64,000 nt of DNA from Natrinema thermotolerans DSM 11552 (GTDB lineage Archaea; Halobacteriota; Halobacteria; Halobacteriales; Natrialbaceae), in NCBI GenBank assembly GCA_000337115.1, contig AOIR01000059.1, positions 111,653-175,652 on the forward strand, written 5' to 3'. The notes below the pieces were generated by a model. That model saw only the letters and a list, made by a program, of their open reading frames with translations, did no database searches and was not told where the DNA came from. Both the position numbers and the translations under genes were made by a program. Positions 45,875 to 52,842 of the stretch are shown here, one piece after another. Position 1 is the first letter of the stretch, and each line of letters opens with the position of its first letter.

Positions 45875-46900
45875 ATGGCCGACGACACGTCGCGCAAGCG
45901 AACGGTCCGCGGCACGAAGATCCGTGCCAGTCGCGAGCAGAAGGAAGGTCGCAAAGCGAAGAAAAAGCTCGCGCGAACGGCATCGAGCGTCGGCGAACGC
46001 AACGGCGACAGTCCCCTTTCCGACCCCGACGACGTCGTCCCCGAGCCGTTCGTCGAGACCGACGCCGTCCGGTCGCTGCGCGATCGGATCAACGGCTGGC
46101 TCGAGGCGGACCAGCCGGTCCACCTGATCGGGCCGACGGGCTGTGGCAAGACGGCGCTTGCCCTGTCGGCCGCCGCAGAGCGCGGCCGCCCGGTCGTCTG
46201 GCTCAACGGCGACGAGTCGGTCGACACCGCCGCGCTGGTCGGCTCCCACGCCGGTGGCGAGCGCTACGAGGAACACGACCGGTACGTCAGCGGCGTCGAC
46301 AAGAAGACCCAGATCGTTCGCGAGCGCTGGGTCGACAACCCACTCTCCGTGGCCGTCCGGGAGGGTGCGACGCTCGTCTACAACGAGTTCTCGCGCAGTG
46401 ATCCCGCCGCCCACAACGTCCTGCTCTCGGTCTTCGAGGAGGGCGTCCTCGAGCGACCGGGCAAGCGCGGCGAGGACCGGACGATCGACGTCCACCCCGA
46501 GTTCCGGGCGATCCTGACCTCGAACGACGTGGAGTACGCCGGCGTCCACGAACAGCAGGACGCCCTGCTCGATCGGTTCATCGGCGTCCACGTCGACTAC
46601 TACGACGACGAGACCGAACGCGAGATCGTCGGCGCACACGTCGATCTCTCCGCGGACGATATCGCGGCCATCGTCGCGAAGACGCGGGCGCTCCGGGCGG
46701 AACTCGAGATCGTCGTCGGCACCCGGGCGGCGATCACCGCCGCGCAGGGGGTGGCCGTCTTCGACGGCCACGACGGGGACGGCGAGTTCGACGACGAGAC
46801 GCTGACCCACGTCTTCACGGACGTCCTCGCGCCGAAGGTCGCCGGCGGGAACGGCGGCGACATCGAGGAACTACGATCGAAAATCGCCGAGACGGTCTGA
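45875..46900 (+). CDS. gvpN: Gas vesicle ATPase GvpN
   Basis: A 341-residue AAA+ (MoxR-like) ATPase. The basic N-terminus (residues 1-40, with RKAKKKLAR) precedes the Walker A GPTGCGKT at 86-93. Other signs are GRPVVWLNGDESVDTAALVG, TLVYNEFSRSDPAAHNVLLS with Walker B-like features, and the sensor LTSNDVEYAGVHEQQDALLD. Required for enlarging vesicles. The length is normal for the family. Confidence 0.95.
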   Translation: MADDTSRKRTVRGTKIRASREQKEGRKAKKKLARTASSVGERNGDSPLSDPDDVVPEPFVETDAVRSLRDRINGWLEADQPVHLIGPTGCGKTALALSAAAERGRPVVWLNGDESVDTAALVGSHAGGERYEEHDRYVSGVDKKTQIVRERWVDNPLSVAVREGATLVYNEFSRSDPAAHNVLLSVFEEGVLERPGKRGEDRTIDVHPEFRAILTSNDVEYAGVHEQQDALLDRFIGVHVDYYDDETEREIVGAHVDLSADDIAAIVAKTRALRAELEIVVGTRAAITAAQGVAVFDGHDGDGEFDDETLTHVFTDVLAPKVAGGNGGDIEELRSKIAETV

Positions 46901-46939
46901 ACCGCAGGGAGGCGATCGAACGAACACCGACGACAGACC

Positions 46940-47473
46940 ATGGCCGAAGCCGACACGCAATCACGAGCGCAGTGCAAGGCCCGCACCGAGGACGGCGAGC
47001 GCTGCTCGCGGCCGGCCGGCGAGGACGGCTTCTGCTACCAACACGACGAGAGTGATCCAACAGTGAGCGACAGTCAAGCGAGTCAGGAGGAGGAACAGGG
47101 CGAGAGCGACGAGATCGAGGAGCCCCGCTCCCGCGGGACGACCCATATGACCGCCGACGAGATGACCGACCCCGACGAGGTCGAGAAGGAGGTCGACGTC
47201 GAGCAGGAGGAGATCGCGGGCATCCTCGCGGTTCGCGAGACGGTCCAGTCGACCGCCGGCCAACTCATCGGCCACGAGTTCGACGGCGTCAGCGAGATCA
47301 CCCCGACCGACGACGGCTGGCGCGCCGTCGTCGAGGTCGTCGAACGCAGAGCCGTCCCCGACACCCAGGACATCATCGGCCGCTACGAGATCGAACTCGA
47401 CCCCGGCGCGACCGTCCACGGCTACCGCCGGGTCGACCGCTACCGGCGCGGCGACACCGCCCAGTTCGAGTGA
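46940..47473 (+). CDS. gvpO: Gas vesicle protein GvpO with N-terminal cysteine motif
   Basis: A 177-residue GvpO. The C-terminal half EEIAGILAVRETVQSTAGQL and the end with HGYRRVDRYRRGDTAQFE are the GvpO signature. The N-terminus is unusual: QCKARTEDGERCSRPAGEDG followed by FCYQHD has the spacing of the CxAxTxxGxxCxR...FCxxH zinc motif seen in unrelated proteins. The 3' end, with the stop, recurs at 48757-48803. Confidence 0.92.
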   Translation: MAEADTQSRAQCKARTEDGERCSRPAGEDGFCYQHDESDPTVSDSQASQEEEQGESDEIEEPRSRGTTHMTADEMTDPDEVEKEVDVEQEEIAGILAVRETVQSTAGQLIGHEFDGVSEITPTDDGWRAVVEVVERRAVPDTQDIIGRYEIELDPGATVHGYRRVDRYRRGDTAQFE

Positions 47474-48803
47474 CTAAATCGTGTTCGAGGGTGGTGGTAA
47501 GCCGGCTCGAGTGACAACGCTGTCGCTGGATCGTCTCGTCGGACACACGACGCGCCATTTCTCGGATGTTCGGATTGCTCGAGCGGGATTTGGTTCTAAA
47601 CTCGAGACAGAGACCGTAGTTAACAGGATGGGGATACTAATCTCGTGTTACCCGAAACTAACGTGGCCGGTTTTTGGGTTGATTGTGACGGTCTCACCGA
47701 TTGGGACGGGGACTATCGGATTCGTATGACCGAAGTCAACGTTGAGGACGATTGGTGCAGTCGCATTGTACTGAGTGATAACATCCACGATCGTCTTGCG
47801 AACTTGTTTTCGGTAGTCCTCGCGTTCCTCTTTCGGCCGATCGACGAGGTGAGAGCGTGCTTTGATTCTACCGACGAGAAACCCGTCGAACCGTTCAAGC
47901 AATCCTCGTTCGCCCATTCCTAAGAGCATCCGTTGGACGACGCCAGGGTCAGGTAGTTCCTCCGAGGTCTCCAATAGCAATACCTTCCCATCCAGTGTCT
48001 CGATCGACGGCACATATCGATCTGCGGCGAGTTGTAAATACGTGACCTCGAGATTGCCACCCCACGTTTTCCCCGTGACGGGAGCCTCTCCGCCGCGCCA
48101 CAACCACCCCGGGTTCTCCTCCATCTCGGGAGATTGTGTCATGTTTTCTGGATCATCCCATCCCAAATCCTGATCTGTGAACTCCGAGGCGGGTTGAATC
48201 GCCCCAATCGACTCGTCGAAGAGGGCTGATCGAAGGCCGGACTCCAAGTACTCGGGCAGCGGTCCCGGAAGGGCGAACTCGGTGAGGACGTGTCCCCCAT
48301 AATACGAGACGATCCCATGGTTCCAGAGGAACTGTGCGAGATTCGTATTATCACTGATTCCGTAGAATCTCGTTGGGTTCTCTCGGAGCAACTCTCCATC
48401 TAAATGGTCGAGAATTCTGAGTTGGTCGTTGCCACCGATCGTCGTGATCACGCCGCGAATATCCGGGTCGGAAAATGCCTTTTCGATGTCTTGTGCTCGC
48501 TTTTCGGGATGGTTATACAGGAATTCACTGTCCGCTGTTGCCGTCGGGAATTCGACCGGCTCGAGATCAAACACGGATCGAATTCGCTCGAGTCCGCGCT
48601 CGTAGACATGTGGGAAGGTTGCTGCGAGACCGGATGCGGGGGACACAATCGCGACCTTATCGCCTGGTTCGAGGGCCGGTGGGGTGATGAAGTCAGTCAT
48701 CTATTCAGTTGCTCGACTCCCAAGTGTATTTTTTGATATATAAATCCCAGCCAATACCGGGTCGACCACCACCGGCGCGGCGACACCGCCCAGTTCGAGT
48801 GAC
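47428..48803. repeat. Direct repeat of the gvpO 3' end bordering an inserted segment
   Basis: The 47 bp at 47428-47474 (end of gvpO plus its TGA) recur at 48757-48803 with 2 mismatches. Between lies 1.28 kb holding the S66 peptidase gene and AT-rich flanks. The layout is that of an element inserted at the gene 3' end, restoring gvpO with one copy and leaving the other at the far junction. Confidence 0.85.
47648..48700 (-). CDS. S66 family serine peptidase (LD-carboxypeptidase / MccF-like)
   Basis: A 350-residue cytosolic enzyme. The N-terminal LEPGDKVAIVSPASGLAATF and VITTIGGNDQLRILDHLDGE contain the fold core, and YGISDNTNLAQFLWNHGIVS holds the catalytic Ser of the GxSDxT motif. The C-terminal GGNLEVTYLQLAADRYVPSI carries the catalytic Glu and a late VDFGHTNPIVPVPIG carries the His. 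The MccF branch deactivates microcin-like aminoacyl nucleotides; others act on cell-wall peptides, which archaea lack. Lower GC, plus the flanking repeat, suggest transfer. Confidence 0.88.
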   Translation of the reverse strand: MTDFITPPALEPGDKVAIVSPASGLAATFPHVYERGLERIRSVFDLEPVEFPTATADSEFLYNHPEKRAQDIEKAFSDPDIRGVITTIGGNDQLRILDHLDGELLRENPTRFYGISDNTNLAQFLWNHGIVSYYGGHVLTEFALPGPLPEYLESGLRSALFDESIGAIQPASEFTDQDLGWDDPENMTQSPEMEENPGWLWRGGEAPVTGKTWGGNLEVTYLQLAADRYVPSIETLDGKVLLLETSEELPDPGVVQRMLLGMGERGLLERFDGFLVGRIKARSHLVDRPKEEREDYRKQVRKTIVDVITQYNATAPIVLNVDFGHTNPIVPVPIGETVTINPKTGHVSFG

Positions 48804-48891
48804 GCCGTTTGCCGGCCAGCGGAGCCGCGTTCGGGCCGCTCGAGTGGGAACGCCGGCCACTGTCGCCCACTGCTGTCGTTTTCTCTGCCGT

Positions 48892-49575
48892 TCAGTCCCG
48901 GAGTCCGCCGTCGGCGGCGAGCGCCTGACGATCGCCGGAGTGGGCTGACTCACGCGGGCGGTAGTCACAGCATCGGCCGGGGTAGTAGCGGCGGGCGAGG
49001 ACCGCCGCGGCGTTGAAATCCGCGGCCACGGTGTCGACGTGGCAGTTCGAATTCGTGCATCGAACGGTCGTGTTCCGTTCTCGAGTGCCGAGGACGCCGC
49101 AGGCGTGACACTCCTGCGTGGAGTACGCTTCGGGCACCGCCGTCACCGGGAGTCGGTACTCGGCGGCGACGGCCCGCAGCCGCAGGTGCGCCGCGGGGAG
49201 GAGCCACGCGGAGCCCCGATGTGCGTCGGGGTCGGTGAGCCACGCCCAGAGGTCGGGCTGGTAGTGGCTGTCTTCGGTGACCAACACCGGGTTGTCGTAG
49301 GCAGTCGCGTATTCGCAGACCGCTCGCGCGGCGGCGTCGAGTTCCGCGACGAGGGCGTCGCGGCGCTGCTGGACGTAGGCGGCGATCGTCGCCCGATCGT
49401 ACGGACTGGCGAGCAAGGCGGCGACCTCGAGTCGGAGGTCGTCGAGGAGCCCGCAGAGGTCGTCGCCACAGACCGCGTGCGCGCCCCGCCAGTCCGGGAG
49501 GTCGGCCGGGCAGGCCGTGTAGAGGTTGTATTCGCCGACATCGACGCCGATCGCGGTTTTCTCGCGGTCACGCAT
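48892..49575 (-). CDS. RuvC-only TnpB-like protein with zinc ribbon
   Basis: A 227-residue protein that keeps only the C-terminal half of TnpB. RuvC-I is GVDVGEYN with Asp12, RuvC-II is VLVTEDSHYQPD with Glu101, and RuvC-III is VAADFNAAAVLARR with Asp186. Between the last two sits a zinc ribbon (Cys156, Cys159, Cys173, Cys178; QECHACGVLG, VRCTNSNC). All three catalytic acids are kept but the N-terminal WED/REC-like part is gone. It could be a domesticated nuclease, a regulator, or a decaying transposon gene. The ATG is at 49575, behind a structured 200-nt leader. Confidence 0.78.
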   Translation of the reverse strand: MRDREKTAIGVDVGEYNLYTACPADLPDWRGAHAVCGDDLCGLLDDLRLEVAALLASPYDRATIAAYVQQRRDALVAELDAAARAVCEYATAYDNPVLVTEDSHYQPDLWAWLTDPDAHRGSAWLLPAAHLRLRAVAAEYRLPVTAVPEAYSTQECHACGVLGTRERNTTVRCTNSNCHVDTVAADFNAAAVLARRYYPGRCCDYRPRESAHSGDRQALAADGGLRD

Positions 49576-49688
49576 CGGAATCACCGCGAGCGGCGGCGGC
49601 GCGGTCGGACTGCAGCGATGCGTCTGTCGTGTCGGGACCTTGAAGGTCCCGTGAACTGTCAGTAGACATGGCTTGCGTCCCATGGCTA

Positions 49689-49774
49689 CGCGAGCCACGC
49701 GGACCCGGTGTTGAAGGCACCAGTCCGCATTTTCCGAGCGGTCTACGGACAGGCAGGTCCGCGTGTAGCTCGCG
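49689..49774 (-). ncRNA. Structured 5' leader of the TnpB-like gene
   Basis: CGCGAGC (49689-49695) pairs with GCTCGCG (49768-49774), and CGCGGAC (49698-49704) with GTCCGCG (49757-49763), making a long two-part stem. Two smaller hairpins (GGTG/CACC near 49707 and TCCG/CGGA near 49733) sit inside, a branched fold. A minus-strand TATA (TTTATT, centred near 49804) predicts a start close to 49778, right at the edge of the fold. A further palindrome GGGACCTTCAAGGTCCC lies nearer the gene. Transcribed structure is inference. Confidence 0.5.
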
Positions 49775-49898
49775 TTACTTACCTAGTATCACCTTCTCCA
49801 AAATAAATATTCGGACTATTTAGCATGGCATCTCGGATAGTATTGTCCGACAAAGAGCCGCGTTCGAATCAACTAAATGTCGATTCTCCCTTTCGACG

Positions 49899-50180
49899 AT
49901 GATGAGACAACCGGGAGAATGGATGCAACTCCCCACGGATAATTTCATTCTCGAAGCTCTCGATAAGGGTCTCGAGATCGGCCCCACAGCCATCGCGCGG
50001 AACATCGACAAATCACAGAGTACCGTTCACGAACGGCTCCGCGTCCTCATCGAGTACGGGCTCGTCGAGAAAGTCGACGACGGCTACTACACGATCACCG
50101 ACGCCGGTCACGCCTATCTTGAGGGCGAACTCGATGCGGATCGTCTCGAGGCAGACGACACCGAATTGGACGACGGCTAA
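49899..50180 (+). CDS. Small winged-helix regulator (PhiH1 repressor-like)
   Basis: A 93-residue winged-helix protein, MMRQPGEWMQLPTDNFILEA. The HTH is EIGPTAIARNIDKSQSTVHE and RLRVLIEYGLVEKVDDGYYT carries the wing, with an acidic end. It matches the small haloarchaeal repressors typified by the phage PhiH1 repressor. It precedes an operator-like palindrome at 50350 and the PLD-like gene, and is probably their local repressor. Confidence 0.82.
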   Translation: MMRQPGEWMQLPTDNFILEALDKGLEIGPTAIARNIDKSQSTVHERLRVLIEYGLVEKVDDGYYTITDAGHAYLEGELDADRLEADDTELDDG

Positions 50181-50349
50181 CTGAATGCTGATCGGCCGCT
50201 CGGGCCAGTCCGCCGGATAAGTGAATTACACCGGGGGATTCAGTCACCCGGACGAACTATTGTTCATATTCGATATCGAACCAGGGTTTCACTGAGCATC
50301 GGTTTCGGCATTGACGCAGCCGTGAACACGACACGCTATTCTACGGCCG

Positions 50350-50382
50350 TTCGGATCATCCGAACGATGTTTGCTTATAAAT
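50350..50382 (+). promoter_or_regulatory. Operator palindrome and TATA box
   Basis: TTCGGATCATCCGAA (50350-50364) is a 15 bp inverted repeat. TTATAAAT (50375-50382) lies 11 bp further on. Transcription is predicted to start at about 50403, right at an ATG. The layout, a palindrome immediately upstream of a TATA box and downstream of a small repressor gene, is that of a repressible promoter. Confidence 0.6.
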
Positions 50383-50402
50383 CCGCTCACTAGCCCAATA
50401 GT

Positions 50403-50429
50403 ATGGTAAAGTTCCAGGCGGCAGTCTAG
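50403..50429 (+). other. Eight-codon leaderless reading frame or decapitated gene start
   Basis: ATG GTA AAG at 50403 opens a frame reading MVKFQAAV before a stop at 50427. Its ATG lies 28 bp from the start of the TATA box, so it would be translated leaderless. It may be a short leader peptide for the downstream gene or the stump of an older gene interrupted here. A hairpin CACACGA/TCGTGTG follows at 50438-50462. Confidence 0.45.
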
Positions 50430-50576
50430 TAAAAATACACACGATGATCGGCAACTCGTGTGCATATTATGGAATCAGATTCTGTCGACGTGCAACCCCA
50501 GGGGGTAGAGAAATTCGTATTGGGAATTCACCAGTTGGGATGTGTTTATGCATAAGGAGGAAAATCAATAAGCAAT

Positions 50577-51896
50577 ATGGATCAATCGAAACTCGAAACC
50601 TCAGAAGACATAGTGCAGGAGTCTGTCAAGATGGTTTACGACGAGAATAAGGACGATATCACTGCAGATAGTTCTGATGCCGCTCTCTACTATCTCTTGA
50701 GTTTATTCGATAATAGACTCGGAAAAGAGTTTGCTGAGACTTGGATCCAAGGGCCAGAACACTATCATACCCTTGCCTTAGAACATTGTGATGATCTCTA
50801 TTATCTTACAAAGATATATGACACGTATGATTTAGACCCCAAATTTGATGAAGAGATTGAAAAAGTTCGGGAATCAATCCTCATGGAACAAAAAACAAAT
50901 GGACGGATATTGAATGAACATGGATATGCTCTGTTGGTTCTTCTGCAAACTACGTCACCAGAGAAAAGTTCCGATAACACACAAAAAGCAATTGAATATC
51001 TCATCAATGAGAGACCTGCATTTCCTCATTCATACGCCCCCGGACTAATCGCCTTACTAGAACATGATTACATGGAATATAAAAAGGAAATTCTTGAAAT
51101 GGGTGGCGAATTAAACGATATGGTTCTCGAATATTATGATTCTGACATGGAGATGCACAAATTCTCTCACATTGATTTCGTGGCTAGGGCTCTGAAAATG
51201 ATTCCGGATCAGGAATATGAGGCTACCGAATTCATCTCTAAAGAAGTCAAAAACCTACTCAGAACAGCAATTGATGATGAAGATGAGTTCAAAGACAAAT
51301 CATTTGCATATACTCAACCCATCTTAGCTCTAATCTCGTTAGGATACGGTCCGAAAGTGAGTGAGATAAACATGAGTTGGGAGATAGAAAGAAGAAAGCA
51401 GGAATCAGACCGCTCTAAACCTATTTTCACATCTACAAAGCCGGCCACAAGAATGGAAAGGCGGAAAACAGGAATTTATGACCGTGCTAAAGAGTTAATA
51501 GATAATTCTACTGAGTGCCTCCGAATCTCAACATTGCGTATGGACATGCTTCATGATAACATTATTGATAAGATTGAAGACAACCCGGAGATAGATATTA
51601 AAATATTAACTAATTCTGGAAGTGCTAGTGGACCCCGGTCAAAAATGAAAAAGGCAGTAATGAACGAGATGGTAAAAAGAACAGATGGAAATGTTCGTGA
51701 AGACGAATTAGTCCATTCTCGGATGTTAATCTCAGACAATTCTGAAGTGCTGATTTCTTCTGCGGATATCACTCGTGATCAATTGTATGATGAGTTCAAT
51801 GCGGGGATTTATACAAAAGATCCGCATGTAGTCCAAGAATCGATTGAATTTTTCGAGGATATCTGGCAAAGTGCTGACCCAAGAAGTGTACGTTAA
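50577..51896 (+). CDS. AT-rich helical-repeat protein with phospholipase D-like domain
   Basis: A 439-residue protein of unrecognised family. Residues 1-280 are helical with repeated hydrophobic patterns (DAALYYLLSLFDNRLGKEFA; NEHGYALLVLLQTTSPEKSS), resembling alpha-alpha solenoids. Residues about 300-432 look like a single PLD nuclease domain: IKILTNSG, then ELVHSRMLISDNSEVLISSA, in which His380, Arg382 and Asp387 mimic the HxKxxxxD motif with Lys replaced by Arg, and DEFNAGIYTKDPHVVQESIE. Base composition is far more AT-rich than the surroundings. A Shine-Dalgarno AAGGAGG lies at 50554-50560. Acquired and possibly an antiviral effector, but that is inference. Confidence 0.75.
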   Translation: MDQSKLETSEDIVQESVKMVYDENKDDITADSSDAALYYLLSLFDNRLGKEFAETWIQGPEHYHTLALEHCDDLYYLTKIYDTYDLDPKFDEEIEKVRESILMEQKTNGRILNEHGYALLVLLQTTSPEKSSDNTQKAIEYLINERPAFPHSYAPGLIALLEHDYMEYKKEILEMGGELNDMVLEYYDSDMEMHKFSHIDFVARALKMIPDQEYEATEFISKEVKNLLRTAIDDEDEFKDKSFAYTQPILALISLGYGPKVSEINMSWEIERRKQESDRSKPIFTSTKPATRMERRKTGIYDRAKELIDNSTECLRISTLRMDMLHDNIIDKIEDNPEIDIKILTNSGSASGPRSKMKKAVMNEMVKRTDGNVREDELVHSRMLISDNSEVLISSADITRDQLYDEFNAGIYTKDPHVVQESIEFFEDIWQSADPRSVR

Positions 51897-51922
51897 TTCT
51901 GCCTCACTCAACGATCCTCTAA

Positions 51923-52271
51923 TTAAGAGGGAGTTCTACTCTCTTCTTCGAGTTGCTGGAGTGCTTCAGCTGTAGTCAGTCCATGCTGGTTAGCGATCTC
52001 GGCAGCAAGGTCGCTCGCGCGAACTTCCGTTGGAGTTCGCTTATGCTCTCGAGCGGCTCAACCAGAGCAAAAACAATCAACAAGTCATCTTGGGGATGGC
52101 GCATGACGGTAGTTCTGGCCTCGGTATCACTGATAAACCCTCGTAAGCATATCTGACAAGCGAGGTTATCGAGGTCCTGTTCCAGTCTATCAATGGGATA
52201 GCGTCTTTGTAACGTCCAGTATCGGCCTGCTCAATTTTCGCTGGCGCGGCGCGCGCTCTGCGCGCCGCCAA
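51923..52271 (-). pseudogene. Frameshifted, truncated pseudogene
   Basis: On the minus strand, three reading frames join into one plausible protein. Frame one gives KIEQADTGRYKDAIPLID, frame two gives RLEQDLDNLACQICLRGF with MRHPQDDLLIVFALVEPL, and frame three ends with ASDLAAEIANQHGLTTAEAL and a TAA at 51923. Two indels near 52,190 and 52,030 would restore one frame. The upstream end is cut near the GC-rich hairpins at 52248-52292. I do not recognise the family. Its decay marks the right border of the island. Confidence 0.5.
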
Positions 52272-52292
52272 TTGCCCCGCCCCCTTAGGGGC
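52248..52292. repeat. Tandem GC-rich hairpins at the island border
   Basis: GGCGCGC and GCGCGCC (52248-52266, 5 nt loop), then CCCCTTAGGGG (52281-52291). These sit between the pseudogene and the CHY zinc-finger gene, and may be remains of a mobile element end or a terminator pair. Confidence 0.5.
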
Positions 52293-52408
52293 ACAGATCG
52301 AGAAAACCGTTGGACACCAGAGGAACTGTCTCTCGAGCCACTAACACCTCCCGACCACCACTCCCTCCAACCACAACATCGAAGCACCCGCCGGCCCTCG
52401 AGCCACGC

Positions 52409-52747
52409 GTGCAATCGATCGGCGGCCACACGGTCCGCGGCGTCGCGGTCGGTCCGGAAACGCGGTGTGCCCACTACGACACCGACCGCGACGTGGTCGC
52501 GTTCAAATTCGCCTGTTGCGAGGACTTCTTCCCCTGTTTTCGCTGCCACGGGGAGGCATCTGACCACGAGGCCGTCCCGTGGCCACGCGCCCGGTTCGAC
52601 GAGCCGTCCGTCCTCTGTGGTGTCTGTGGCACCGCACTCACCGTCCCCGACTACCTCGAGTCGGACTACCGCTGTCCGGCCTGCGACGCGGCGTTCAATC
52701 CCGGCTGCGCGAACCACGCCGAGCTGTACTTCGAGACGGACTCCTGA
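52409..52747 (+). CDS. CHY zinc-finger protein
   Basis: A 112-residue protein of the CHY family. [20 protein letters not shown] starts the motif, followed by [40 protein letters not shown] and [20 protein letters not shown], together giving the cysteine/histidine pattern that binds several zincs. The family is related to RING/Pirh2 zinc fingers; its archaeal role is unknown. A GTG start at 52409 ([11 protein letters not shown]) is the best fit to homologues; the upstream extension crosses low-complexity Pro/Thr sequence. Confidence 0.85.
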   Translation: MQSIGGHTVRGVAVGPETRCAHYDTDRDVVAFKFACCEDFFPCFRCHGEASDHEAVPWPRARFDEPSVLCGVCGTALTVPDYLESDYRCPACDAAFNPGCANHAELYFETDS

Positions 52748-52842
52748 AGCGTTCCCCGACCCGGTTCGCGAACCGCCCTCGAGCCGTCAGCGGGACAGCC
52801 GATCCAGCAAGGTATTTCAGCGTCGGGCGGCCGATTCCGGGT

